Notes: a model not told the origin generated them from the sequence alone. Positions 35,111 to 50,269 are shown, counted from the first letter of the stretch. The stretch: 64,000 nucleotides of DNA from Isoetes taiwanensis (GCA_021234155.1 JAJEKV010000097.1:2709477-2773476), one strand, 5' to 3'. Program-made: numbers and translations.

Positions 35111-37121
35111 TCAAACACATTATATAGAAAAGTTTATGATATACCTTTATATATATCCAAGTACGAGAGTTAAAGTACGAGAGTTAAAGTTTGCTCGATT
35201 ATTTGCAAGACCTGATTATGATAGCTCCTTTCATGTAAGCGCCTTGTTTTCTCAGATAATATTGGCTAGATTGTTTCTCCAGCTAGCAGGCCATGCCATT
35301 CAATCCAGGCATCACAAGGTCTATATTAGCATGGATCCAGAAAAAATCCCTGAAGCAGCATCATATTTGTATGGCCCTGTATGTACAGATCTGGAATTTG
35401 TATCAGAATAAGCATAATAGAGCCACCATCTGCTGTTATGGTATGGCGGTAACAGCCATAATTTCCATCTTATCTATTTATGCCAGAGTAAAAAAATACC
35501 TGTAAAGCTCCAACACAGAGCAAATCGATGGTAATGACTGCTCCTAAGAGCGAATCGGCCAGTACCGCCTTCAACAAAATGTATGGCTTTCATTTTTTGC
35601 TGAATTCGGATCATGAAGCAAGCTCTGCCGACTAGGCTCATGAGGAGCTTGTTTCCAAAAATCCGAAAGATGGCATATCCAAAAAAGCCTTTAAGGCTTG
35701 CAAAAGCCAAATCGGCCATGACAAAACGCCAGCATGCCATGTTTGCAACCAGAAGCGGCTGACTCTGAATCAATGCTAGTATAAAATATCAGAGAACAAA
35801 TGGATTCTGTACCAAAACAGACTTGCTACAGACACATCGATTTCCAGATTTGCATAAAGCTTCTGTCTTGCATAAGTCTGCAGTCATCTTGGCTTCCCAT
35901 AAATTCGACCAGCCCATTTTCGGCATGGGATGACCACGTTTCATGTTTCTTCTGCTATAACAAGCAGATTCGATCTGTCTCAGCCATTTAGGCGCAACAG
36001 GGAGTTGAAACCCTAAATCGATTTATGCAAAAGACCGTCACAATTTTCAAAGGTAATTTGGCATACGTATGCTACACAATTCACATTGTGGAAAAGATGT
36101 CCCCATTTCCGTTAAAGGAAACTATAGTCTCAGCTTTTGTATCTTGCCCAATTAATGATATCTATCATAGGATCTTTAACCAAGTAAATCCTATAGGAAC
36201 AAGACATCATATCATATACATGTCTTATCATGCTATAGCTTTAAGCCTAAAGCTTAAAGATGTCATATCATATCGTGCATGTAGGTTCATGCATGCAAAA
36301 CTTTTTACAAAAGCCACCACTTGGCAAGCATGGCATGTCCCAACATTATATGCCTTTATAAAAATTACACGTACCATAGCCAAGTTGACCATAGTGCCTT
36401 TTGCATTTTTGCATGTTATGCACCCAATTTATTGCATTAAATGTACCTTGCTTTATTAGCAAAGCAACATCTTGTACATGAGCTCTACTTTCACACTAGT
36501 TTAGCCATTGAAACAAATATTCCAACATGCGTTTCCACCTATTCCATTGGATACCAAATAGTTTGGCCATGGAACCATATAGCTCAAAATTAAAATTTTG
36601 GCAATTATTCTGCACCACTTTTATTCCATTTTAAGCATTCCTAGGCCCGAATCAAATGTCAAAGCCACATTAAAGGCATGGCCAAATTGAACATAAGGAA
36701 TTGTTTTTGTCAATTTTGTTTAACAAAGCCTAAGCATATAGCCAAGGTCTCCAAATTATTTTTCTTGCCATATTCATTGTTAAAGATGCAAAGGTGGGAG
36801 CATTCCCCTCGACAAGTCCACAATTACTATCATCAATTTTGTTGACCCTAGCTAAGATGTGCATGTAATGGCCAATGTCTATGCACCATAAATATCCAAG
36901 GAAAGTTCCGCATTTTAAATAAAGTCCGGACGCTTATGCAAAAAGCTCAGGATAAAACATAGCTCTAGTAATTTGAGCGTATGCAATAAAGGAGACAACA
37001 TAGCTCTTAGTATTTTGAGCCATGTTGTGAGAGTACTTGACCCTCCTACAATGAGATGAGCTTCACAAGTGTCAGAACTAGCTCTTTGTGTTTTGCAAAC
37101 TGCCTCCAACACAAGTTATTA
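35111..37121. other. Intergenic stretch
   Basis: No gene is supported. A 144-codon frame at 36025-36459 (+) has no domain and skewed composition. Short 'gtacgagagttaaag' duplications lie near 35160-35190. Confidence 0.35.
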
Positions 37122-37280
<159 letters not shown>

Positions 37281-37807
37281 GTATTAGATGTGTGTTTTGT
37301 CATCCCATGCCCATGTTCATAGAGATTCATCCCGGTGGCCCAATAAATGAAAGGCCAAGATAATGCCACCTCACCGAGGTGCATGGATGGCCATGATGGG
37401 CATGCATGGGCATGCATGGGGCATGCACCACATCCCCGAACCGTTGGATCGAAGGGGAGAATCAATCCTAGCCCTTGATTTTTTGTGAAGAAGGTGCAAG
37501 GAAGGTGCCAAAAAAAAAAAAAAAGTTGGGCCAGATCTCAACCGTTAGATTATTAAAGGTGAGCATAAATCCTAGCCATTAACTTTTTAATATTAAATTG
37601 AGTTTTTTTTTTTTTTTCTTTTAAAGGAGGTGAGGTGGCACCTCATTAATAAAAAGGCACCCTCATTAATAAAAAAGGTAGTGAGGTGGCAAAGTATTTA
37701 TGAATGGACTTTCTAGGAAGTTTCCTTTTGTTTAATCGCCTTCGAAGGCCCGTAGCTTGCAGTAGAGGGGTCGGATAGAGGTGGGGCCTACGCCGTTGGA
37801 TTCCTCT

Positions 37808-38651
37808 CGTCGAGACCTTTCCAAGGAGTGGTGCTTTGGCACTATTTTGTCGCAGTTAGAGCCAACGTGATCGAATACTAAGAATTTTTTTGGAATCTTC
37901 GAGTTTCAAGGAATCTATGGTAAGTTGAGGGAATGTAGTAGAATCTTCATAGAATCTTGAAGAATCTAGAGGAATCTTGAAACGTGTTTTTAGAATCTAG
38001 GAGAATATTTAGAGAATCTTAAGGAATCTCAAACAAATCTTTGGGAATCTAGGACAATCTAGAGGAGTCTTCATGAAATCTTTAAGAATTATGGGAATCT
38101 AGATGGAATCTTAGAGAATCTTGGAGAATCTTAATAAAATCTAGGGGAATCTTTGTAGGATCTTAGAATGTAGGGGAATCTTTGTAGAACTTAGGGGATC
38201 TAAGGGAACGGTTCGGGGATGTGGTGCATCGTCGAGACCTTTCCAAGGAGTGGTGCTTTGGCACTATTTTGTCGCAGTTAGAGCCAACGTGATCGAATAC
38301 TAAGAATTTTTTTGGAATCTTCGAGTTTCAAGGAATCTATGGTAAGTTGAGGGAATGTAGTAGAATCTTCATAGAATCTTGAAGAATCTAGAGGAATCTT
38401 GAAACGTGTTTTTAGAATCTAGGAGAATATTTAGAGAATCTTAAGGAATCTCAAACAAATCTTTGGGAATCTAGGACAATCTAGAGGAGTCTTCATGAAA
38501 TCTTTAAGAATTATGGGAATCTAGATGGAATCTTAGAGAATCTTGGAGAATCTTAATAAAATCTAGGGGAATCTTTGTAGGATCTTAGAATGTAGGGGAA
38601 TCTTTGTAGAACTTAGGGGATCTAAGGGAACGGTTCGGGGATGTGGTGCAT
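37808..38651 (+). repeat. 422-bp tandem duplication
   Basis: 37808-38229 and 38230-38651 are apparently identical direct copies. They run from CGTCGAGACC through the AATCT array to GATGTGGTGCAT. Confidence 0.95.
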
Positions 38652-38680
38652 GGGGGCATGCACCACATCCCCGAACCGTT
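38629..38680. repeat. Perfect 24-bp inverted repeat, 4-base spacer
   Basis: The arm from 38629 (AACGGTTCGGGG then ATGTGGTGCATG) is followed by GGGG and its exact reverse complement (38657-38680). The right arm is normal family sequence. The left arm is a reversed copy of it fused to the end of an array. Confidence 0.95.
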
Positions 38681-41402
38681 GGATCGAAAGGGGAGAATCA
38701 ATCCTAGCCCTTGATTTTTGTGAAGAAGGTGCAAGGAAGGTGCCAAAAAAAAAAAAGTTGGTGCAGCAGATCTCAACCGTTAGATTAAAAGGTGAGCATA
38801 AATCCTAGCCATTAACTTTTTAATATTAAATTGATTTTTTTCTTTTAAAGGAGGTGAGGTGGCACCCTCATTAATAAAAAGGCACCCTCATTAATAAAAA
38901 AGGTAGTGAGGTGGCAAAGTATTTATGAATGGACTTTCTAGGAAGTTTCCTTTTGTTTAATCGCCTTCGAAGGTCCGTAGCTTGCAGTAGAGGGGTCGGA
39001 TAGAGGTGGGGCCTATGCCCTTGGATTCCTCTCGTCGAGACCTTTCCAAGGAGTGGTGCTTTGGCACTATTTTGTCGCAGTTAGAGCCAACGTGATCGAA
39101 TACTAAGAATTTTTTTGGAATCTTCGAGTTTCAAGGAATCTATGGTAAGTTGAGGGAATGTAGTAGAATCTTCATAGAATCTTGAAGAATCTAGAGGAAT
39201 CTTGAAACGTGTTTTTAGAATCTAGGAGAATATTTAGAGAATCTTAAGGAATCTCAAACAAATCTTTGGGAATCTAGGACAATCTAGAGGAGTCTTCATG
39301 AAATCTTTAAGAATTATGGGAATCTAGATGGAATCTTAGAGAATCTTGGAGAATCTTAATAAAATCTAGGGGAATCTTTGTAGGATTTTAGAATGTAGGG
39401 GAATCTTTGTAGAACTTAAAGGAATCTAAGAGAATCTTTAGGAATCTAGGGAATCTTAAAATTTTTGAGAATCTAAGGGAATCTTGATGGAATCTAAGAG
39501 AATCTTCATAGAATCTTGGGTAATCTAGGGGAATCTTCATAGAATCTTGGGGAATCTAGAGGATTAAGGGAATAATCTTTGAGAACCTAGGGGAATCTTC
39601 ACAGGATTTTGGAGAATCTAGAGGAATGTTGAGAGAATCTTAGGGATTCTAGAGGAATCTTTATAGAATCTTTGAAAACCTAAGAGAATCTACATGGAAT
39701 CTTGGAAAATCTAGAGGAATCTTGGGATAATCTTTGAAAATGTAGGAGAATCTCAAGAGAATCTTAGGAAATCTAGGGGAATCTAAGGAAATGTTTATAA
39801 AATCTTTGAGAATTCAGAGAACCGTTGGATCGAAAGGGGAGAATCAATCCTAGCCCTTGATTTTTGTGAAGAAGGTGCAAGGAAGGTGCCAAAAAAAAAA
39901 GTTGGTGCAGCAGATCTCAACCGTTAGATTAAAAGGTGAGCATAAATCTTGGCCATTAACTTTTTAATATTAAATTGATTTTTTTCTTTTAAAGGACGTG
40001 AGGTGGCACCCTCATTAATAAAAAGGCACCCTCATTAATAAAAAAGGTAGTGAGGTGGCAAAGTATTTATGAATGGACTTTCTAGGAAGTTTCCTTTTGT
40101 TTAATATAAGGAAGGTTGCAAAGAACTGCACAAAGAGGGGTCCGGATAGAGGTGGGGCCTATCTTGGTTGGATTCCTCTCGTCGAAACCTTTCCAAGGAG
40201 TGGTGCTTTGGCACTATTTTGTCGCATGATTAGAGCCAGCGTGATCGAATACTAAGAATTTTTTGGAATCTTCGGTTTTCAAGGAATCTATGGTAAGTTG
40301 AGGGAATGTAGTAGAATCTTCATAGAATCTTGAAGAATCTAGAGGAATCTTGAAACGTGTTTTTAGAATCTAGGAGAATATTTAGTGAATCTTAAGGAAT
40401 CTCAAACAAATCTTTGGGAATCTAGGACAATCTAGAGGAGTCTTCATGAAATCTTTAAGAATTATGGGAATCTAGATGGAATCTTAGAGAATCTTGGAGA
40501 ATCTTAATAAAATCTAGGGGAATCTTTGTAGGATCTTAGAATGTAGGGGAATCTTTATAGAACTTAAAGGAATCTAAGAGAATCTTTAGGAATCTAGGGA
40601 ATCTTCTTAAAATTTTTGAGAATCTAAGGGAATCTTGATGGAATCTAAGAGAATCTTCATAGAATCTTGGGTAATCTAGGGGAATCTTCATAGAATCTTG
40701 GGGAATCTAGAGGAGTAAGGGAATAATCTTTGAGAACCTAGGGGAATCTTTCACGGGGATTTTGGAGAATCTAGAGGAATGTTGAGAGAATCTTAGGGAT
40801 TCTAGAGGAATCTTTATAGAATCTTTGAAAACCTAAGAGAATCTACATGGAATCTTGGAAAATCTAGAGGAATCTTGGGATAATCTTTGAAAATGTAGGA
40901 GAATCTCAAGAGAATCTTAGGAAATCTAGGGGAATCTAAGGAAATGTTTATAAAATCTTTGAGAATTCAGAGGAATCTTGATAGAATCTTGGAGAATCTA
41001 GGGGAATCTTCATAAAATCTACAGGAATAAAAGAGAATCTACATAGAATATTGCAGAATCTAAAGGAACCTTGAGATAATCTTCAGAAATGTAAGGGAAT
41101 CTTTATAGAATCTTAAGAATCTAAGGGAATCTTTCACCATGCCTCTTATAAGATAGCGTGGAACAACAAATTTGAAGCTTCCAAGCTTAGAAAGCCTAGG
41201 GATTGGATCAATAAGGTCATAGTGCAACTCACTTGAATTCGACTTGAACAAACAAGACTTTATTATCGACCTATGACTTCTTCTAACCTAATTATTGGCA
41301 CTCAACTTTAATACTAATCCTTTCAAGCTTGAATTTTACTCCGAGATGTTTATAGACCATAGTTGACAAACCCATTGATAGTACAAAAACTTGTATATAT
41401 AT

Positions 41403-42547
41403 ACACGTATTAGATGTGTGTTTTGTCATCCCATGGGCATGTTCATAGAGATTCATCCCAGCCATCCAATTACGAAATGAAAGGCCAGGATAATGCCACC
41501 TCATTGAGGTGCATGGATGGCCATGATGGGCATGCATGGGCATACATGGGGGCATGCACCACATCCCCGAACCGTTGGATTGAAAGGGGAGGATAAATCC
41601 TAGCCCTTGATTTTTGTGAAGAAGGTGCAAGGAAGATGCCCAAAAATTGAATTTGGTGCAGCAGATCTCAACCGTTAGATTAAAAGGTGAGCATAAATCC
41701 TAGCCATTAACTTTTAATATTATATTTTTTTCTTTTAAAGGAGGTGAGATGGCACCCTCATTAATAAAAAAGGTAGTGAGGTGGCAAAGTATTTATGAGA
41801 GGACTTTCTAGGAAGCTTCCTTCTGTTTAATTGCCTTCGAGGACACGTAGCTTGCAGTAGAGGGGTCAGATGAAGGTGGGGCCCACGCCGTTGGATTCCT
41901 CTCGAAGAGACCTTTCCAATGAGTGGTGCTTTGGCACTATTTTGTCGCAGTTGGAGCCAACATGATCGAATACTAAGAATATTCTTGAATCTTGAGTTTC
42001 AAGGAATCTATAGTATGTTGAGGGAATCTGGGGGAATCTTCATGGAATCTTGAAGAATCTAGAAGAACCTTGGAGTATTCTTTTTTGGAATCTAGGGGAT
42101 CTTTTAGAGAATCTTAGAGAGTCTCAAATAAATCTTTGGGAATCTAGAACAATCTAGAGGAATCTTCATAAAATCCTTAAGATTCTATGGGAATCTAGAT
42201 GGAATCTTGGAGAATCTTGGGGAATCTTAATAAAATCTAGGGGAATCTTTGTAGGATATCAGAATCTAGGGAAATCTTTGTAGAACTTTAAGGAATCTTT
42301 GCGAATCCAGAGGAATCTTCTTAAAATTTTTGAGAATCTAAGGAAATATCGATGGAATCTTATAGAATATGAGAGAATCTTTATAGAATCTTGGGTAATC
42401 TAGGGGAATCTCCATAGAATCTTGGGGAACCTAGAGAAATTATGGAATAATCTTTGGGAACCTAGGGGAATCTTCATAGGATCTTGGAGAATCTAGGAGA
42501 ATCTTTATAGAATCTTTATAGACCCATTGATAGTACAAAGACTTGTA
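41403..42547 (+). mobile_element. Single unit of the (TA)n-ended repeat family
   Basis: This is the cleanest unit, about 1.14 kb. It starts ACGTATTAGATGTG after a short TA tract. The conserved segment runs to GATCGAATACTAAG (about 41975), an AATCT-rich array to 42510, and the terminus GATAGTACAAAGACTTG then abuts another TA tract (42548-42573). An inverted terminus (TTGTACTATGAAAG) follows at 42574. No open frame has recognisable protein content. Confidence 0.75.
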
Positions 42548-42650
42548 CATATATATATATATATATATATATGGTTGTACTATGAAAGACCGCATGAAAT
42601 CGACCCCAGTTCGTATAGTATCTAGTCTAAAATTAAAAAATTAAGACTAG

Positions 42651-45600
42651 CATTAGGGCGGATTTGGGGTCTCAAAATGGCCCTTATCTTGGATGCCAGA
42701 ATTCCACGTCATGTTTCTCGCGACCAATGATGTTTGCGCATTTTTTTCCAAAGTCAGTATTAGTTGGCAAGTAGAAAGAGGAAGCAGCTTACTTGGCATC
42801 CACATGGCGAAATTTCATAGGACATGTTTGTGCATTCATTGCAACCACATTAATGGCCCGCATTTTTTGAAAAATCGTGTATCGCGGACCAAAATAATGG
42901 CTACTTTTCCCGCCCTCGTGCACATGCCCACATGCACCAACCACTTTTTCAAATTTTGGCACCAAGATTTCCATTGTTCACATTAGCCGCTCACGTGCAT
43001 CCTCTCCATTTCGCTCTTCATTTGGAATCCAAGTCTCCAATAGTAATCCCAGAATGGGCTTGAGCATAGAGTTAAGCAACAACGGCGAGACGATGGACAA
43101 GCAAAGCGACGTTACATGCCATGTTTTTACTACCCAAATTTTCATTCGAAGTTTTCCTACTTTTCAGCTCTTCCCATTCATCGTATTGCTTCACCGCCAT
43201 TCATTCTTACAATTCAACGACCGACCGTATCTCTAATTGCATCCATCATTGCTCCTAGTACTCCTACATTGCTTCCGGCAGTTCATAACTTACAAAACAA
43301 TAAAGGCATGACGGTGGAAGGATATCTATCCATAGGCTTGTGGGTGAGAATGCTATCCTTAACTAAGGATGACTATGGAGTTACATCACGAGCGACATTC
43401 ATACATAATGAATAGGTAGAACTATAGGGTTCAAAATAAATGCTATGGATAGTATATTGCAAAAAAAAAGGGGGAAGGGGGGGGGAAGGGGTTTGAAGAG
43501 GAGGATATTTGCAAATTTGCACCCTCAATAATACATGGATCACACCATGCGAAAATGCATATGCACTTTGTAAATGTGTAGTGAGATTTCACAATCATGT
43601 GATCCTTGCTTCTTTTTCTTCCCTCTTCTTGATTTATATTCACTCAATGAATCAAATATTTTTCTTTTTGGGCTATATTTATCGGATGTCGGGGATTTGG
43701 GACTAGGGAAAAGCATTACGGCATCGTTGTTGTCTAACATATGGACATAAGAGACATGCTTTTCCAAGATATACATTCGTGGCAATGGGCATCTAGTTTT
43801 ACGTTGTAAAATTGTGGGAGCCGAGCTTGAAAGTCGTCCCATGACCTCGTTTTAGTTTAATTGTGCAAGCCTTATGAGAATGGTGTCCTTGCAATGAAGA
43901 AATGTTTGATAAGACGTGCATCTAGGGTTGTTGAAAAAATGAGTTACAAAATATTTGCTCCATTAGAGGTGTTTACTAATGCCACGACACAAAAGCTCCA
44001 AAGACATATTGTATAAAATATCGCTTTCATGAGCCTTTGGATCAGCTTAACTCAAAGTGTCACATATGGAAACATTGTTGGGTTTGATAAAATAACATAA
44101 AAATCTTATTTAATAAAGCTTTGGTTGTTGGTAAAGTGTTGGCTTATTGATTATGTGTTTGTATTTTGCTTTGGGACCCTCTTCGAAAAACATAATATAA
44201 CTTGGAATGATACATATTTTATATGCAAATGAGAGACTATTGATGAGGGACTTGGTGTTATTATCTATTGACAACAAACAAGAAAGTGGATCACACCATG
44301 CGAATTTAGTATATTCCAACCTTTTAGCTTATACAAAATTCGCTTTGGTGTGATCTTTTGGAAAAACATGACTTCCTATAGTAAAATTACTTTGATTATC
44401 TTTTAATAAAAGAAATACATATGTGTCTTATTTGAAGTTAAGTGTGGATATGTGACGTGCTCATTTATTGATAAAGTGTTTGCTTTTTTGAAAAGGGCTA
44501 ATAACTTTATGTACTACCGAGTTGGTAAAGTATTTTAGATGCAAATAGGATGCTTGATGTGATCCTTCTTAAAAAAAAAAAAAGATATGCTCTTTGAAAA
44601 GGACTAATAACTTTATGCACTTGGGGTGGTAAAACATTAAATGAGAAGGGGTACTTGTGTTTAATTTTAATTTGACAACAAATAAGAAAGTGGATCACAC
44701 GATCTTGAATTTAGTGTGTTCCATTTTTTGTTGCATATGTACTATTCGCTTGGTGTGATCCTTCTTGAAAAAATAATATGCTCTTTGAAAAGGGATAATG
44801 ACTTATGTACTTAAGAGTGGTAAAGCATTTTAGATACAAATAGGAATGAGTACTTGTGTTTAATTTTAATTTGACAACAAATAAGAAAGTGGATCACACC
44901 ATGCGAATTTAGTGTGTCCCTTTTTTTTGCATATGTATAATTCGCTTGGTGTGATCCATCTTGAAAAAAAAAAAATAGCTTTCAAGTAAAAAAGGAAAGA
45001 AAGAAATATCTTATTTAAAGTGTAAAGTGTTAGTATATAAAGTGTTGGTTTATTAAAATACTATTTGTTTACGCTAAGTTGTAAGTTGAATATTTGTGTT
45101 TCTATTTACTTTTTACATAAGGATCACACCGGTAATTTCTTATATGCAATTACTTACAAGCATGAAGATTTTAGCATCATATGATCCTCTTTAAACAAGG
45201 ATGGCTTTGACCTTCAATGTTCATAAATTTTATGAATGTTTGCATATAAGAATGTCACATATCATATTTTCTTAAAAAATAGTCATCAAATGGATAACTA
45301 GTCAAAGAGTTCTTCTACTACTTAAAGAGTTTCAAGACTCATTTTGCTATAATTCAAATAGCAATAGAGTTTTAAAGGAATCTATTGTTAAAGGTAGTCA
45401 AAGCCTTCTTGTATTAGCGATATCTAAACACAAACACCATAACCTTTGTACTTCAAGAATGTATAAACCCTTCACATTGCAAAGTATAATGTCATTTATT
45501 AGCATCTTCACGGACATTTCCCCTTCCTTATCGGAAGCGGCTCATCTCAAGGAAGCAGATTCGATTCAATGCCTTCATCCTCTCTCAATCTCTCACAATA

Positions 45601-46714
45601 TCCTAGGAGGCCGAGTTACCGTCACCACAAAATCGGACTAAACTTGAAACGCCCCGAAATGACGGTTTCTTGCCACTCAACGGATCCAATGGATATAAAC
45701 CGCCATCCGCCCGGATGTCAACACTTTTGAGCCTCGCAAGACACAACACGCCGAGGTCTAAGTTCTTATTTTTTAGACCTTTTTTTTGCGATTGAAGACT
45801 GGAGCATATTCGTGAGTCGGTTGGATCCTTATCCACACATCATTTGAGCTTCCATATCTGCGTGGATCGCGGCGGCGAAATGAAGGTGTACAATTTGTAT
45901 GCCCCAAAGACAATTAAGCCAGGTGAGCCTAACGTCCGCATTTACTAACCTCGTTTTTGAAATTTGCAACGTGCATATGGAAATCGAAAAGTCCATTCTC
46001 CTACAATCCATGCTTTTATACATTAAGCAAATTCAAATTTTGAATTGTAGGGGCGGAAAGCCCGTATTGGGATGAAGTAAAGATCCCTAAGTTAATTTGG
46101 GTTCACATGGACAAACCATGGGTTACCGGGCTTAAAACACCTGGCTGAGGCAAAAAAAATTCAGCCCCGCTTTTGGAAAATCAGCCCTTGCAAGATCCAA
46201 CTTGCGTGGGCTGATGCAAATACTGAATTTTTTAATCAGTCCGACTACTTTAACTCACGGAGGGCCTAAACTTCTCCATGTGAACCACCCATACGCAGCG
46301 TGGCAAATACGAAAATGAAAGTTCGATATTAAAGCTTCAACCTACACATTCAAATTTTGAAATGTGGAAGGCGGGAAGCTTGTATGGCCATGGCCTCTAA
46401 ATGAAAATAGCGCAAGAATTCCAGAACACGCGACGCTTGGTATCCGACAAACCAAGAGGCACCGCCATGAGTTGCAGGTATGCTATAATGCAAGTGGTTT
46501 TTAGAAGCGCCACATGTTGCATCACCGTGTCGACAACCAACAGAATTAAATACATATATAGCCATGAATGCTAATCCCCTTATTAGGAGAATATTCCAAG
46601 TAAATCAGAATGATGAGATTTTGGTATCCTAGGTGGCATGGGAAAAAAGGAGCGGAAATATGACGTGGAATGGCTGATAGGAGGCCATTTTCAGACCCCA
46701 AATCCGCCCTAATG
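42651..46714. mobile_element. 4.06-kb element with 32-bp terminal inverted repeats
   Basis: CATTAGGGCGGATTTGGGG (start 42651) reappears inverted ending at 46714, and the 32-base arms differ at one position. The interior is A+T-rich, with several hairpin modules and short unrecognised frames (for example 43116-43415 and 45603-45836), and no transposase is seen. The TAGGGCGG end loosely recalls hAT termini, but no clear 8-base target duplication is visible. The flanks share AGACTAGC sequence, so the target site is ambiguous. It is probably a non-autonomous DNA transposon. Confidence 0.75.
43537..44957. repeat. Array of dispersed hairpin modules
   Basis: Four modules, at 43537-43605, 44288-44355, 44692-44761 and 44891-44957, each start with GGATCACAC(C) and end with its inverted form (GTGTGATCC or a close variant) after about 70 bases. 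In the later ones the stem extends to GGATCACACCATGCGAAT against ATTCGCTTGGTGTGATCC. A weaker fifth lies at 45121-45189. 'gacaacaaataagaaagt' precedes two of them. Confidence 0.8.
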
Positions 46715-46719
46715 ATACT

Positions 46720-47620
46720 AAAAAGTTGAGACTAGCTAGGAAATGTAACGTTTGGGACTAAATTCTTTAAAATTCCCTCTAATCCCCATAGATTCCCTAA
46801 GATTCCATGAAGATTCCTTTAGATTCCCTAGGATTTTGCAAAGATTCCCCTAGAATCTCCAATATTCTCTGAGGGATTCATTGGAAATTTCTTAAGATTC
46901 CTCTAGTTCCCCGAGATTATAATAAGATTTCCCTAGATTCTCAAAGATTATCCCACGAGTATAATAAGATTTCCTTAGATTCTTAAATATTATCCCAAGA
47001 TTCCTCTAGACTCTCCAAGGTTCTATGTAGATTCTCTTGGACTCTTTAGATTCCATAAAGATTCCTCTAAATTCTCCAATCATCAAGATTCCCCTGGAAT
47101 CTCAAATGTTTTATGAAGATTCCCTTAGATTCCCCTAGTTTTCCAAAGAATCTCTCGAGATTGTCTGGATTTTATAAGATTCTCTGAAGATTCCACCAGA
47201 TTCCCGGAGATTATTCGAAGATTTCACGAAAGTTGAGACATCAACTTCTAATGTTGAGACTAGCCAGTAAAATTATGGTTTGAGATAAAATTTTCCACAA
47301 TTGTCATTAGATTCTTTCACGACATCTGAACATTCCCTTAGATCATTCAAGTCTCTGTAAAGATCCTCCAAGATTCCCATTCACCAAATGGTTGTACTAT
47401 GAGGGAGTATACACATTCTAAGCCATCCAATGAAGATTCTATAAAGAACCTCTTACATTCTCTAAGATTCAAGAAAATTTCCGCTAGATTCTCAAAGATG
47501 TAATGAAGATTCTCTTAGATTCTCTTTACATTCCCATAGTTTCATTAAGTTTCTCTTGAGAATCTCCTAGATTCTCAAAGATTATCCCAAATTCCCTCTA
47601 GATTTTGTAGAATTCCTCCA
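46720..47620 (-). repeat. AGATTC-rich degenerate array
   Basis: AGATTCC-type motifs recur about every 10-11 bases over most of this stretch, interrupted by 'gttgagactagc' segments (46725, 47255) and a family terminus (GGTTGTACTATGAGGG, 47391). It is the reverse orientation of the AATCT arrays at 37-42 kb. Confidence 0.75.
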
Positions 47621-48389
47621 AAACATTGTAGAACGCTATAGAGTGCCATGAAGTTGGTTCCAGTTCCCCCCAAAATATTGTAGAACACTGTGGAGCGTGT
47701 TGTTATAGGTGGATGAGTTCTCTCGTGGTTGAACATTAGGGCAAACTTCAAGTCAAACTTGTTGATTAACCTATGGTTAAATTCCCAAGTAAGTTCTAAT
47801 CAACACTTTGTAAGCTTCAGTTTGGCTTGACATGAAAGATGAGCACAATGAACTTGGCTTAATCTTTTAGCCTCAGTCAAAGCTTGGTCCACTCTTGATT
47901 AGGTCTCAACGTAAAATTACTAATGAATTTGCTCTTTTGTATTGTTGGATATCATATATGTTAAATTTAAGCCAAGGAGATGATGGCATACAACAATATA
48001 ATTTGCCAAAAAAAAATGTATGTTTCTAGGAATCGAGAATGTTGAATGTTGCTTGATAAAATGCGCCACATAACAATGGCTATGATATTTAGAATATCTT
48101 TTTTTGGGGTTAATACCAATTATTTTGGCAATTTCCATGCCTCTTCTTATTTGGATTAATTCCAATCAGATCAAGACAATAATCCATTATAGAAAAAAAT
48201 GGGCTCAAAAATGTTAAGGAATATTTTAAATGTGCGGAAATGGTCAACTAAGACCTTAACATATTGTTTTTTCACTGAATAACAAAGTTAGCAGCACTAT
48301 TTTTGTGCAAAACATATTTCATTTCATTTCGAAATACAGTTGAATTCGCTCAAGCATGGATTAGAGCGGAATTTGTATATGTCAGTTAG
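47621..48389. other. Intergenic stretch
   Basis: No gene or structured repeat is recognised here. Confidence 0.4.
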
Positions 48390-49630
<1,241 letters not shown>

Positions 49631-49907
49631 AACTCATTCTTTGAAGAGATGAAAAATTAACCATATGTTAAATGTCTAGGGAGATCTCAACGCCATTTGA
49701 GAATTGAAGGCTCTGATAATTACAATGTCTAATTTATGTCTGAACTTAAGTTCGAGAACGATAATTACCATCTCTAATTTATGTTTGAACTCAGGCTCAA
49801 GAACTAACCTGAGTAAAACACTGTGATAAAAGTAGCTCCAAAATAGAAGACGAATATGTTGAACGGCCGTGAATGATCATGAGATATTATTTGCAGCTGG
49901 TTCATAC

Positions 49908-50005
49908 CTTCTGACTCTGCCACATCTAGACGACACAGTTTATTTCCTTCATGACAATTTTCACATAATCCTCTTCCTCCAAATGAGCACAAAAATCTGA
50001 CATAA
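49908..50005 (-). pseudogene. Unidentified exon-like segment
   Basis: A 98-base stretch is bounded by an acceptor (CTACAATTGCAG) and a donor (GAAG|GTATGA) on the minus strand. One frame reads HLEEEDYVKIVMKEIN before a stop. The family is not recognised. It sits between the HGPRT-like exon and the glutamate synthase fragment in the same orientation. Confidence 0.3.
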
Positions 50006-50269
50006 CTGCAATTGTAGAAAATCCAGTAAATCAGTAAATCCAATTGAATGTATTATAATTAACAGATTTTAGAACAAATAAAAATATTAATGATGCAATG
50101 TGCACAGTATAATAATAATGAAGTTCACTTCATTTCTGACCTATAAATGATCGAGCTAGTACTCCTATTTGCTCCTGCTAGAATCTTATCAGATAGAACT
50201 CTTGCTTTGATATTCTTCATGGGAAACTCGGGGCAAGAAAGAAGATGGATAGGACGACGACCATCTAAC

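Noticed and set aside
36025-36459. 144-codon plus-strand frame
   Set aside because: No domain, no splice or promoter context, and composition like the surrounding intergenic DNA.
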